A stretch of 64,000 bases of DNA from Raphanus sativus (GCF_000801105.2 NC_079517.1:13764001-13828000), one strand, 5' to 3'; shown: positions 1 through 10,591, numbered from the stretch's first letter. Translations and numbers: made by a program. Notes: generated by a model from the letters alone, not told the origin.

Positions 1-1932
1 CTCTGCTACTTCAGCTTGGTGGTCTAGAATGTCTTTGATGAGCATCATCTGGACATGAGCAGCTTGCATGTTGTGAATCTCTGGAAGCCTTACTCCAATA
101 TCACTCAAGTCTTTTCTGAATTTGGAGACCACCTTCTTTTGAGCTTTGGTGAGGAATCTCTCTGGAAAAGGGAGCTTGTCATAGGGGGATAGCTCAACCT
201 CAGTGTCTTCCTGCTTCACCACATTCAGCCTCTGATCAGATCTTCTCTCAACTGGTTTCTCAGCCTTGTGCTCTCTGCTCTGCTCAACCTTTGCTGCAAC
301 TATCCTGTCAGCTTCTTGCACAATCTTGGACTCAGCTGTTGCAACAACCACATGCTCAACCTGTTCAATTTCAGTTCCAAACACCAATCTTTCAATCTCA
401 TCTACCTCTCTCTTGTAGTTGGCGACCTGAGAAGTGTCACTAGAGAGGAGAACATTGCAATGTTCTCTTGGGTTTGACTCTGCTTTCCCTGGGAGAGTTC
501 CCATAGGCTGCTTGGAGGATGAAGGCAAAGAAGCAACCTGGCTCTCTAAAGCTTTGACGTGAGAGGCAAGTTGCATGTACTTGTTGTTGAGGTCAGAATA
601 AGTTCCATCAATCTTGGCATGAACAGCCTTGAACTCATCTCCAATGTCTTTAGCAAATTTTCCTTGAGCTTCTAGGATTTGTTTGAACATAGATTCCGTG
701 GTTGAACTTGGAACTTGAGCTTGAGAAGAGCTTCCTCTAGCTTGAGTAGGCTGGTTGCTTTGATAACCACCTTGTTGGTTGTTGTAGAGGGGCTTTTGCT
801 GGTAGTTGTTTTGGTATTGAAAGTTGGGCTCTTTCCTATACCAAGTTCCATTGTTATTGATAAAGCACACCTCTTCATGTCCTTCCAAGCCATCAATCTT
901 CTTGATCTCAGCAACCTGCTTTTGTTGCTGTTCCCCAACTGATTTCATCTGATCCAGCTTAGCTTTGTTGGCAAGAAGTAGGTCCAGCTTCTCTTCCAAA
1001 GACTTGAGCTCTTTCTTGGTCTGCTGATCATCACTTCTGTTGACTCTATCATGATCCTCACTGTATACTGAATCACTCTTGGCCATGTTCTCTATCAGCT
1101 CCTCTGCATCCACCTCGTTTCTGCCCAAGAAGAATCCATTGCTGGCTGTATCAAGTCTGTTTCTACACTGTGGTATAGCTCCCCTGTAGAAGGTACTCAA
1201 CAAGCTTTCTTTGGAGAAGCCATGATGTGGGCAATGAGCTTGGTAGCCTTTGAACCTCTCCCATGCTTCACTGAAACTTTCTAAGTTCCTCTGCTGAAAC
1301 CCAGAGATCTCATTCCTGATCTTAGCTGTCCTGGAGATGGAGAAAAACTTGTCTAGAAAGGCTTCTTTGCACTCATCCCAAGTAGTGATAGAGTCGCTTG
1401 GGAGAGACTTCTCCCACTGTCTTGCCTTGTCTCCCAGAGAGAAAGGAAAGAGCCTGAGCTTCAAAGCATCTTCTGACACTCTATTGGTCTTGGACAAACC
1501 ACAGTAGCTATCAAACTTGTCCAAGTGGTCAAAAGGATCTTCAGTAGCAAGACCATGATACTTGTTGTTCTCAATGGTGTTGAGTAGTCCTGACTTGATC
1601 TCAAAGTTGTTGTTCTCCACAGCAGGTGCTCTGATTCCCAACATATGACCATGAATGTGAGGGCGATCATAGGTTCCAAGAGCGCGAGCTTGGCGCTGTG
1701 GGTGTTGTGGTCGAAGGTTGGCAGCTCCTTGACCATTTCCCTCTTGGGCAGCTTCCAAGGGGATCTCTCTATCTTGATTCGGGTTCTGATGGTGAGCCAT
1801 ATCAAAACCCAATCTGTTGAAATGAGCCTGTTGCTCCTCTTTTCTCCTTCTTCTTGTATTCTCTCTTTCCAAAGCTCGGATGTCTGATACTAGAGGAGTG
1901 AGGTTTGTAGTCCCTCTACTTCTCAAGTTCAT
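1..1932 (-). CDS. Athila-type Ty3/gypsy retrotransposon gag (C-terminus beyond window edge)
   Basis: An uninterrupted minus-strand frame of 644 codons runs from the ATG at 1932-1930 to base 1 and continues outside the window. I chose this start because the next in-frame stop upstream leaves no earlier Met; a Met 44 codons further in (1800-1798) is possible. Residues about 120-260 look like the retrotransposon gag domain: LRLFPFSLGDKARQW, then TTWDECKEAFLDKFF, then FSEAWERFKGYQAHCPHHG. A Gln/Asn/Tyr-rich stretch follows (about 340-400), then a charged region. The gag domain builds the cytoplasmic particle in which the element's RNA is reverse transcribed. The PBS and LTR lie immediately upstream, so this is the 5' end of an element whose pol region is outside. 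I see no stop or frameshift, which suggests a fairly young copy. Assignment to the Athila lineage rests on the gag style and the PBS, and it is an inference. Confidence 0.85.
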   Translation of the reverse strand, partial: MNLRSRGTTNLTPLVSDIRALERENTRRRRKEEQQAHFNRLGFDMAHHQNPNQDREIPLEAAQEGNGQGAANLRPQHPQRQARALGTYDRPHIHGHMLGIRAPAVENNNFEIKSGLLNTIENNKYHGLATEDPFDHLDKFDSYCGLSKTNRVSEDALKLRLFPFSLGDKARQWEKSLPSDSITTWDECKEAFLDKFFSISRTAKIRNEISGFQQRNLESFSEAWERFKGYQAHCPHHGFSKESLLSTFYRGAIPQCRNRLDTASNGFFLGRNEVDAEELIENMAKSDSVYSEDHDRVNRSDDQQTKKELKSLEEKLDLLLANKAKLDQMKSVGEQQQKQVAEIKKIDGLEGHEEVCFINNNGTWYRKEPNFQYQNNYQQKPLYNNQQGGYQSNQPTQARGSSSQAQVPSSTTESMFKQILEAQGKFAKDIGDEFKAVHAKIDGTYSDLNNKYMQLASHVKALESQVASLPSSSKQPMGTLPGKAESNPREHCNVLLSSDTSQVANYKREVDEIERLVFGTEIEQVEHVVVATAESKIVQEADRIVAAKVEQSREHKAEKPVERRSDQRLNVVKQEDTEVELSPYDKLPFPERFLTKAQKKVVSKFRKDLSDIGVRLPEIHNMQAAHVQMMLIKDILDHQAEVAE

Positions 1933-2047
1933 ACACCTGAAATGAAAAAGAAAGAGGAAAAAGCAGAGCCAATATCACAATAATAATAAAAATGACTTAG
2001 TCTCAAGCAAATGACTAAATCCCAATGTCAAAATCACAATAGAACTT

Positions 2048-2061
2048 GGCAACGGCGCCAA
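2048..2061 (-). other. Primer-binding site of the Athila-type element
   Basis: On the minus strand this reads TTGGCGCCGTTGCC, the tRNA-type primer-binding site usual for plant Athila/Tat elements (from memory complementary to tRNA-Asp). It sits two bases inside the LTR end and about 115 bases upstream of the gag start, the expected geometry. Confidence 0.8.
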
Positions 2062-2063
2062 TT

Positions 2064-3378
2064 TGATAACAGGACTTTTCAGGTCCCTATCAAATGAAGT
2101 AGTATGTGAGATGTCGAACCAATCCTATGTGATTTCAATGCACTGAGAATACAAATCTATGCTTAATCTAAGTGCAAACAGGTTTTGAATGATGATGCGA
2201 ACTATAACTATGCTAAAATGCAATAAAGGAACAAGCTTTCAATCAATCAAGGACAATGGGACTCATGGGGCTAGGCATTTGACTTCAAGTGATTAAGATC
2301 CAAGCTAAGGGTGGCAAACTTTCAATCAAATAACTTCCTTAAGTCTAGAACACTGAAATAAGCAAACTCTATGGTCAAGAAGAATGCTCATTTGCTTTAA
2401 TCAACTAGACATCAAAGGTCTTTGAGCCTAAAAGATCTAAGCAATCATTGGGGACGAGTCTATTAACTATCTAAACTCCCTTAACACAAAGGTCTTTGTG
2501 TAAGGTAAGTTTAGTGCAAGCTCTACTTGGTTCAGACATTTCATCAAACACCTTGTGGGTGGGAAATGTCTAGAGTTCTAGAATAAAGAGGCCAACTTTA
2601 ATCTAGCATTAAGAAAAGTAGACAAGCAAGGAAACAAGAGATCTAACACTAAACACCCTTAGATCTTCACTTAATCACCCTAATCACCCTAGCCCATGAA
2701 TCCAAAAGGTAACTACTCACTAATAGACATGAATAACCCAAAACCCATGGATGGTTGAAGGTTAATCATGCTTAGTGGTCAAGATTGATCAATAATCACA
2801 AGAGATAAAGATGAAAAGAAGCTCAAGATTAAGTCTTTCACCAAAATAGCTAATGTGATTACAATGAAAACAAGATATCCTAACCTTTAGGTCTAAAATG
2901 TATTTATACTAAGCTAAAACTCGAACTGGGTCAACCCAACAACCCTGGGCCGACCCAAATAGAAAATGGATAAAATTTGTTTTAAACTCCGGCCGCAACC
3001 TCCTCAAGATCGCGAAACTAGGCCGCGAAATGCATGTCCAGGTCGCGCCCGTCTCATCCCGCGGTAGTCACCCGCGAAATCTTCTGGTCAGCTCATCGAA
3101 CTCTCGCCGCGGCCTTCCTTAGCCCGCGGTGGTTGCCTGCGGCCGTCATGCTCCGGTCGCAGCCTCCATTTGCCCGCGGTGGTTGCCTGCTACCGAACCA
3201 TTACTCACCATTTGGACGTTTCATGACTTCTTAAACTCCAAAATCTGATTAGTACTTCTCCAAACCTGAAAACACATAAACACCATGCAATGCAACCTAG
3301 ACAAACCTAAACACTAACTTAAATAATCAAAATGAATGCAAAATAGATGGTTGAAACCATTAAATACACAAGATATCA
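2064..3378 (-). mobile_element. 5' LTR of the Athila-type element
   Basis: The inner end is fixed by the PBS: on the + strand the LTR starts TGATAACAGG at 2064. The outer end is placed at 3378 because the last bases read AAGATATCA, whose reverse complement TGATATCTTG mirrors the other end (TG...CA). Length about 1.3 kb, normal for Athila LTRs. A TATA-like box lies at 2900-2909. The section 2990-3230 is markedly GC-rich and contains CCCGCGGTGGTTGCCTGC twice (about 3123 and 3173). The matching 3' LTR and the target duplication lie outside the window, so the outer border is inferred. Confidence 0.65.
2900..2909 (-). promoter_or_regulatory. TATA-like box of the LTR promoter
   Basis: Minus strand GTATAAATAC inside the LTR. 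The LTR promoter would transcribe toward gag. Call based on consensus only. Confidence 0.45.
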
Positions 3379-3690
3379 TAAGCACAGATCAAAGACACCA
3401 TGATCTCTTTAGTACACAGCTATAAGCCTATAACAAGAAAATCCAAAGCTGAACAAACAAACACCTCTTTACCTTGTTCAGACGTAAGAAACAAAAGAAG
3501 AGCAAACAAGAGAAGATTTGTAAGTCTCAGGATTCGTATAGAGATGAAACAATTTGAAGCAGCTTTCGGACAAGGTAAAGATTCTTCTGATCGTGTCAAG
3601 TTCAGATCAGCCTTTCGACGTCTAGAGTCAACTGCAACTTTTCTTCTTTGGATGCACAAACACTAGTTGCAAACTTGTGTTTTGGTTTTT
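3379..3690. other. Unassigned sequence between LTR and hAT element
   Basis: About 310 bases with short overlapping open frames on both strands (79 and 88 codons). Neither shows a recognisable domain, so I do not call a gene. It may be old target DNA. Confidence 0.3.
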
Positions 3691-3698
3691 CTCTAGCT

Positions 3699-4249
3699 TA
3701 GGCCTCGGCGTTTTACCCTAATCTACCTATTTAAAACCAAACCGAAAAAAGCGAAACCGAATCCGAACCACTATATAAAAATATATGAATGGCACTTATA
3801 AGCTTAATATTTTGGGGTATTTGTATAACTCGAACCGAATCGAAATCCAAAATAGGATCCGAAGTTATCAGAAATTAGTTAGAATGTTAATTTTTATATC
3901 TAATCAATTTAGATATTTTACAATATTCTGAGATCTTTTTTAGTTTGTTTTATTTGTTATTTTGACTACTTTTTAGTTAGTTTAGATAGTTTAACTCATT
4001 TTTAATTATATTTATCAATAATTTATATATTTTGAAAATAAGTTGTCAAATTTTCAGGTTACAAAAATATATTTTTGGATGATTCATACATTGTTACAAT
4101 CTTATTCGAACCGAATCCAGAAAAAAATCGAACAGAATCTGATCCGATAATTAGTAAAAACCGAATGAAATTTATGAGCATAATACTGAAAATCTAAAAA
4201 TCTGAATCAATTGAACCGAAATCGACGAGTCCTCAAAAGCCAAGACCTA
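3699..4249. mobile_element. Non-autonomous hAT-like element, copy 1 (AACCGAA-rich family)
   Basis: Flanked by a perfect 8-bp duplication CTCTAGCT (3691-3698 and 4250-4257), the hAT hallmark. The ends are imperfect inverted repeats: TAGGCCTCGGCGTTTTA on the left and, reverse-complemented, TAGGTCTTGGCTTTTGA on the right. The interior is AT-rich with clusters of AACCGAA/CCGAAT-type words near both ends. No coding capacity. A diverged relative in the same orientation sits in the first intron of SKP2B (44524-45023). Confidence 0.8.
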
Positions 4250-4620
4250 CTCTAGCTTATTGGTTTACTTTAATGTATATACCCGGTTTAACGGTTTGGT
4301 TAACTTAGATTGATTTGGTTCAATTGTACAGCTGAATATAAATACTTGTAATTACACATTTTACATTAATAAGAAATCATCTCGATATTATCTTCTTATT
4401 CTCTCCCAAACAAGCTTGAACGTAACATAGCTTTTAGACATTAAGGCAAAGTCACCGTCGACTTTTTGTTGGTCATTTTAAAGTCATTTTCATAAACAAA
4501 ACATAAAAAAATACTTGGGTAGCAATTAATAATCTTTAGAATCATTCAAGATTAGGAAAGTCATTAATTAGTCGAATCGATATACACACGGCATCATCAC
4601 CCGTAAAACCCGATGACAAC

Positions 4621-5869
4621 TAGGGATGTTAATATGGGTAAACCCAGCCCGTTTAGACCCGCCCCATTTAACACCCACCCCATTTAGAACTCATATAAGT
4701 TTAGACCCATATAGGTTTAGACCTATTAGGGCTATCCATTTAAAACCCACGAAATTTATATGTACCCATTTAAATTCATTTAGACCTATTTAGATCAGAT
4801 TTTTTTGTATTATTTATGTTTGTAAAACGATTTTACATAGATAATTTATCAATAATTTTTCTTACCAAAATCCTAAAATCGAATTTTCCCGCCAAAATCC
4901 TAAACTCGAGTTTTTCGCCAAAATCTTAAAATCGAGTTTTCCTTCAAAAATCGTAAAATTGAATTTTCCTATCAAAAACACAAATCATTTCCGCCAAACT
5001 GTAAAATCGAGTTTTCCCGCCAAAACCACAAATCGAGTTTTTCCGCCAAAACCGTAAAACCGAGTTTTCCCGCCAAAACCGTAAAATCGAGTTTTCCTAT
5101 AAAAAAACACAAATCGAGTTTTCCTGCCAAAACCACATAACCGAGTTTTCCCGCCAAAACCGTAAAATCGAGTTTTTCCGCCTAAATCGTAAAATCGAGT
5201 TTTCCCGCCAAAACCACAAATCGAGTTTTTCTACCAAAACCGTAAAACCGAGTTTTCCCGCCAAAACCGTAAAATCGAGTTTTCCTATTAAAACACAAAT
5301 CGAGATTTCCCGCCAAAAACCACAAAATCGAGTTTTCCGCCAAAACCACAAACGAGTTTTTCCGCCAAAACCGTAAAACCGAGTTTTCCCGCCAAAACTG
5401 TAAAATCAAGTTTTCCTATCAAAAACACAAATTGAATTTTCCCGCCAAAACCACAAAATCGAGTTTTCCCGCCAAAACTGTAAAATTGAATTTTCCCGCC
5501 AAAATCGAGTTTTCCCACCAAAACCGTAAAATCGAATTTTCCCGCAAAAATCAAAAATCGAGTTTTCTCGCCAAAACCACAAAATCGAAATTTTCTGCCG
5601 AAATTGTAGAATCAAAAAATTTCCGTCAAAACATCAAAATCAAAAAAAAATCCGCATAAACCACAAAATCGAATTTTATGTTAAATTACAAAAAAAAACA
5701 TAAACGGGTTAAATGGGTCTCCATTTATTTTAATGAAAACCCATTTAATAAATGGGTTTTAAAAAAGTTACCCATTTAAAACCCGACTAGCTAAATGGTA
5801 TAAATGGGCATTTATTTTTTTGAAAACCCATTAAGAACCCGCGGGTTTAAACCCATTTTAACATCCCTA
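4621..5869. mobile_element. Non-autonomous hAT-like element carrying a tandem array with E2F motifs
   Basis: Perfect 8-bp target duplication ATGACAAC (4613-4620 and 5870-5877). Terminal inverted repeat TAGGGATGTTAA at the left and, reverse-complemented, TAGGGATGTTAA at the right, a typical plant hAT terminus. Subterminal DNA is rich in GGGT/AACCC words (AATGGGT, AAACCC) on both sides. The middle is a tandem array (separate entry). Open frames across the array are repeat artefacts. No transposase. Confidence 0.88.
4870..5700. repeat. Tandem array of about 26-28-bp units with E2F-type motifs
   Basis: Units follow the pattern CGAG-TTTTCCCGCCAAAA-CCGTAAAA with period 26-28. I count eleven perfect TTTCCCGCCAAAA cores, plus variants such as TTTTTCCGCCAAAA, TTTCCTATCAAAA and one TTTCCCGCAAAAA. 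TTTCCCGCC is the consensus binding site of E2F transcription factors. Longer-period structure is visible because the variant order partly repeats. Degeneration increases toward both ends. Confidence 0.9.
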
Positions 5870-5877
5870 ATGACAAC

Positions 5878-6688
5878 GTTCATTTGTTGATCTGTTGTCC
5901 CTAGGAGTCCATATTAAAACCATAAGCGCGTTTCCTAACTGCAATAAATAATACGAACTGAAAACGCGTTTGGAAGATGACTTCATCTAGGCAGGCATGA
6001 CGGTTCAGATATCCGATCAAGTTCTAGTAGAGCTTTTAGGGTTTTCAATTTCAGTATTCTAGGCTCCACACCATTAGGGTATGTTTTATAATTTTGTGTA
6101 AGATGTATTTTGGTTTCAAACTTATCTCGGGTTTGGATACTAAGACCATCATTAAACCCAATCTTTTAATTTGAGTTTTTTAGTTTCTACTAAAAAATGA
6201 TTCTTAATTTTTCTTAGATTTTAACTAACAAAATCTAAAAAATCTCTTAACCAAAAAGTGTAAAAAAATAAGTTAAATCATGAGTTAACAACTCCGACTA
6301 ACAGACCAATGTTAATCATGCCCTAATACTCTAAGTTTCATGGAGGGTTTTCTTATGTTGGGAATCAAATACATATAAAAGCTTTTAAACTTTAACTAAT
6401 ATACCAGATTACCAAGTTTCACCAAATTTTTAAATAAATATTTAAAATAACAAAATTAAGTATTTTAAATATTTATTTAGGTTTCAAATACTAATTTGGA
6501 TTTTCAAACCAAACATTTTTCATATTTCAAGATGTTCTTGTTTAGGATCCAGATTGAGAGATACATTGTATACAACTCTATAGGATCGGTTTACATATTT
6601 TTAGAGTTCGTATCGGATACTTATTCACCGGGTCGGATCTCTGGTTTTTTCCTAGGCCTAAACGGATCTCACACAAGTCCACAAAGGA
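5878..6688. other. AT-rich non-coding stretch with an 18-bp perfect inverted repeat
   Basis: No gene seen. An inverted repeat has arms at 6432-6449 and 6461-6478 (AAATAAATATTTAAAATA and its exact complement, 11-base loop), followed by unremarkable AT-rich DNA. It could be a small MITE relic, but I see no target duplication. Confidence 0.45.
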
Positions 6689-6693
6689 CCCAC

Positions 6694-7473
6694 TGATACG
6701 TCCTGGGTCGGGACAGGATCACTCAAACGGACTTAGGGATATGAACTCGTCAAAAGGGAGAACTGATGGGATGAACGGTGACACAAAGGGTTGCGGAAGG
6801 CCCAATGATACTACCAGAGGTGAACTCCGAAGAGAACTGATGGGATGAACGGTGACACAAAGGGTTGCGGAAGGCCCGATGATACTACCAGAGGTGCTTG
6901 ATTGTCGCCTGATATGACTCACAGGTCCGACAAGGAAGCAAACTCGATCTGTTGCCGGATATGACGCACCGGTCCAACGAGAAAGAGAGTGTTACTTGGA
7001 GCTAACCACCCCAAGAACAAAAAGTGAGATACCCTCTCAAGGTTCCAAAAATAAACACTCAAAACTTATTTTATTTCATTGATCAAATGGCCTTTATATA
7101 ATAGGCAAAGCATACAAAAGGTTTAGTCAAAACCTAGAAACTTGTAAACTAATAAATATTTTAGACTTGACTAAAGACCAAAGACCAAAGACCAAGACCA
7201 AAGACCAAAGACTTTTGACTGAACTTGGGAAATTGTGCTCGCGAAACTCATCAGCTGGTCGCGCTCTTTTGCATAATCGACGGTCTCTGAATTGCCGTCA
7301 GATTGATATATTATTCGACCATGGCTTGCATTTTCTTGTTGGACCCTTCTTTCTTTGGGCTGAAATATGTTCATAAACATATTTCCATAAATCATCAAGT
7401 CCATCTCGGTTAAACTCAAGCCCATAAACCAAACCTTCTTGATTTGTTTCAGTTGCAGATTCGGAGTGCATCA
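6694..7473 (-). repeat. 3'-side LTR (follows the polypurine tract)
   Basis: Begins on the minus strand TGATGCACTCC directly after the polypurine tract and ends GGACGTATCA. It contains a TATATAA box at about 7095-7104 (minus strand) and a 74-bp tandem duplication (units starting 6761 and 6835, each containing GATGAACGGTGACACAAAGG). Short AAAGACCA iterations lie at 7168-7210. Confidence 0.6.
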
Positions 7474-7662
7474 TTCCCTCCTCCTTTAAAAAGATTTGCC
7501 CTCAAATCTGTCTTTGATTACCTTCAGATGTGATGATCTCTTGGCTTCTCGTAGAACTTTTTTTTTTGTTTTTTTGTAAAGAAAAGAAGATGAAAGGTAG
7601 AAGATGGACGAAGAAGATGGAAAGATACAGACAAGTACCGGTTGAGTGGCTCTGATACCAAA

Positions 7663-8481
7663 TGATAGACCCAAAATCGGGAAGGATGGCTTTGGCCGGA
7701 TGTTGGATATGATCCGAGAAGGCAATGGCACTTCTGAAACTGGATGGAATGATAGGATCGTCAAGAGGTGCGGAATGACTCTTGATATACCCTCGATCTA
7801 AGGCTAACCACCAAAGAACGGGTGTAGTGCGTTGGCTAACCACCAAATAACACACAAAGATGATTGGCTGACCACCAAAGCAACAAGCCCGTTCAAACCG
7901 ATGAACTAGCTAAAGAACTCTCTCTCACTCAGAGAAAAGAAACAAAAATGAAACCAAAATGAACTGATTTTTATTCATGAAATGGATTACATATTTATAG
8001 TAGAATGAGTCAAAGAAAGACATAAATAATTGTGGAAAACTAGAAACATAGAAAACACAAACAAAGACTAAGACTAAAGAATTTTGTAGAACCGAGAAGT
8101 TGAATTTTGACTAGTCTTTGAAGAAATCAATGCAGGCCACGACTTTGACTCATTTTATTGATATTTCTTGATGCAAATGGGCAGGAGACCATCAGGAAAG
8201 GCCTGGTCGAATTTGGTGTAAAACGAACCCAAATTGAATTTGTTATGAATTTTTCGGTGGGCCGAAAAAGGCTCATTTCGCCCAGCAGCTAAACCAGCTC
8301 TTTCTTCTGTTTCACTTAGCTCATTCAGCTCCAAGTTAGTGTCACTTAGCTCATCCAGCTCCATAGTAGTGTCACGATCTGATGGAAAAATCTCGGTTGG
8401 ATCAAGTTGGTCGAAAAATGATCACCATCATGGACCGTGTCCATGAACCAAAAAGGACGGTGCTCGATTTTGGTTCTATCA
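7663..8481 (-). repeat. 5'-side LTR (precedes the PBS)
   Basis: Begins on the minus strand TGATAGAACC and ends GGGTCTATCA next to the tRNA-Met-type PBS. TATAAATA at about 7992-8001 (minus strand). Contains GGCTAACCACC-like words three times near 7803-7880 and two copies of GTCACTTAGCTCAT(C)CAGC near 8310-8360. Confidence 0.6.
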
Positions 8482-8486
8482 CCCAC

Positions 8487-9388
8487 CCACCACCAAACAA
8501 GAGCATAAACACACAAAAAAACTTCACTCTTCTTGAACTTGAAGCGAAGCAAAGATTATTGACATTGATTAAGTTTTAGACCAAAAGCAAAACCGTAACG
8601 TTTTGATATATATCGATGAGCATTGGTACACTTCTATTGGTTTATGTTAGCAAAAGCTAGAGTAGTACCAATCTACATATAATAAGATCATCATCATGTG
8701 CTCTATATGCATACATTAAGAAAATTCAGTAATATATAGAACTAAAAGAAAAGTAAAGGGATAGAATAGTTGGTTGTACATTGAAGAAGATGTTCATGTC
8801 CTCTGCTTCCATCTTCATCATTCCTGGATTCCTTCGTCCATGGATTTACAGAACGCACTAAATCCAGCTCAGGTTAAAGCAAGAAGTGTATAAACCAATG
8901 AAGTTTCATAATCATAGATATACATTCCAGAGGCAAGATAAGCATCCTCTGTTTTCATCCCTGTATTAGGAAACAGCGAGAGGGTTATGCATAAATCTAG
9001 TTGCTCATGTAATCAATGTATACACAGAACATGATTAGCATCTTCAGTCATTACCATTGAGCTAAAAAGTCCCAAACTTTAAAAAGAAAAATCTCGTGCA
9101 ACCAACACATCTACATTGATTTACCCTTTCTAGGACCATTAACTTCAAACCCACCACAACAAAACTACCAAACATCACAGTATATTTACAAGGTTCACAT
9201 GACAAAGAGACAAGAGTATCCACAACAGTAAGAACTAGATGCAAGCATACGGATTCTTAACAAAAGTGGACTACTTTATCAAAATCAACTTAGACCCAAA
9301 TCATATTTCAGTTTTCTTTATTTCTTTATGATCAAAAATATTTTAAAAATAGAACCTTTAAATTCCCAGAGTTTATGGATATACTAAC
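8487..9388. other. Non-coding stretch downstream of the minus-strand gene
   Basis: AT-rich. If the gene at 9389-10194 is spliced, its last exon lies here. One candidate begins after the acceptor-like TAATACAG at about 8970 (minus strand), adding about 16 residues before a stop. This is a guess. Otherwise nothing seen. Confidence 0.3.
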
Positions 9389-10194
9389 CTTAGACTGCGT
9401 CTGCTTCGATCGCTATTGCTTCTGCTACTACTACCAGCACTGCTCTTCGAGCCCCCACTGTTGATCCTCGAAACACCTCTCAGACTCCTACTCGATTCTG
9501 ACCTCCACCAAACTTTATCCTCTAAGATGGAAGGCCTGGGAGAAACCGCAGAGCCTTTGCTTGTCACAGAAGAATCATCATCATCCTTCTTCTTAGTCTT
9601 TTTCTTAGCACCCAAGCTAACAGGAAACCCTAAATTCAGAAGAAACCCACTGTTATTCACTCCCCTGTTTCGACTCCTCGGATCCACCCATCTATCGCTC
9701 TTTGACTTCCTCACCACTTTGCTCTTCATCTTCTTCGTTCTCTGAGGCATTTCTTCCAACACTTCCCGATCTTTCTCCTCCTCTGCTGTGTTCACCTCGA
9801 CGAGATCCTTCAAGGAGAGCTCGTAGCACGACTCGGGCATCTTGCTAACCATCTCCATAAGCTCTCGCTGACCACGAGCGATGACCTGAGCCTTGGAAAC
9901 ATGAGAGGGGTTCTGGTGATTGGCTTGCTTGTTGTGAAGAGGGCTCTTGGGTGGGCTCGTTCTCCACAGAGGAGGTGAACAAACGCCGGAATCTTGATGA
10001 TCGTCGAACGTTCTCGGGAATATTAAATGGGTTGTATTAAACGATTTTGAAGAAGAATCAAACATTTTGTGACGATTGTGGTGGTGGTCGTTGATCTTTC
10101 GGATCTTGCTTTGAAGGGACAAACAGTTTAAGAGTCTTGTTCTGTTCACAACTTGACCAAGAAGCTCTGTTTCATTCATACACGCCCTTCGCAT
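9389..10194 (-). CDS. Uncharacterised plant protein with MPESCYELSLKDLVE block
   Basis: The ATG at 10194 opens a frame of 273 codons to a stop at 9373. A good donor-like site (AG|GTTAGT at 9389/9388) suggests the first exon ends near residue 268 and a short second exon follows. Features: SPPLWRTSPPKSP (about 93-105); SKAQVIARGQRELMEMVSKMPESCYELSLKDLVEV (about 119-153), the most gene-like, probably conserved part; several basic KKxKKK clusters (about 170-220); and a Ser/Arg-rich tail with many SRS repeats. No signal peptide, membrane segment or enzyme motif is visible. I recognise the MPESCYELSLKDLVE style from uncharacterised plant nuclear or cytosolic proteins but cannot give a function. The Helitron insertion lies about 180 bases upstream of its start codon. 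Confidence 0.75.
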
Positions 10195-10373
10195 TGTAAT
10201 AAATAATGTATTTATTTCTATAATTTATAGTAGAGACAAATATTTTAAGAAATTTATAGAATATATAGTAAATTAATAATTATTTGTTTTTTTCAAAATG
10301 ATTTATTGATATAGGCAGATCTTATCAAGGAAAGCGTGCGCCGGAGATAATCTAAATCCACTAGATTATAACA

Positions 10374-10452
10374 TTTGTAAATTAACAGACTATTAATATA
10401 ATTTATTAGTAGATTCTTTAAATCTGTTACATGATAATATCATAGTAGTTTT
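10374..10452 (+). repeat. 79-bp direct repeat, left copy (Helitron flank)
   Basis: Identical over all 79 bases to 25678-25756. It begins TTTGTAAATTAAC and ends CATAGTAGTTTT. The base before it (A, 10373) and its first base (T) make the A|T dinucleotide that Helitrons target. Interpreted as a target-site duplication. Confidence 0.9.
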
Positions 10453-10591
10453 CAAGTTGTTTTGAACGATTCTTTGGTTCTTTACCCCCCGTGGTTGATT
10501 CGTCTACCGTTCCTTCAGTTTCCTCAATTATAACAGAACAAGGTACATTACTTACAGTTTATATTATATTTGGTGAGTTAGTTTTTTATTT

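Larger units (their letters stand above)
6694..8481 (-). mobile_element. Coding-free LTR retrotransposon with two dissimilar LTRs
   Basis: Read on the minus strand, the order is LTR (8481-7663), PBS TGGTATCAGAGC (7660-7649, initiator tRNA-Met type), about 190 bases of interior ending in a polypurine tract (AAAGGAGGAGGGAA, 7487-7474), then LTR (7473-6694). Both outer ends fit TG...CA, and a 5-bp CCCAC repeat is found at 6689-6693 and 8482-8486. All gag/pol sequence is missing. The two LTRs share layout but not detailed sequence, so they were probably not made by one reverse-transcription event. Confidence 0.6.

Noticed and set aside
268..1887. Several short frames on the + and - strands within 1-1900
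   Set aside because: They overlap the continuous gag frame on the minus strand and have no separate support.
3400..3666. 79- and 88-codon frames on opposite strands
   Set aside because: No domain, no promoter context, low complexity; likely chance.
4972..5659. Repetitive protein frames (FWRENS-type repeats)
   Set aside because: They are translations of the E2F-motif array and shift frame with every unit variant.
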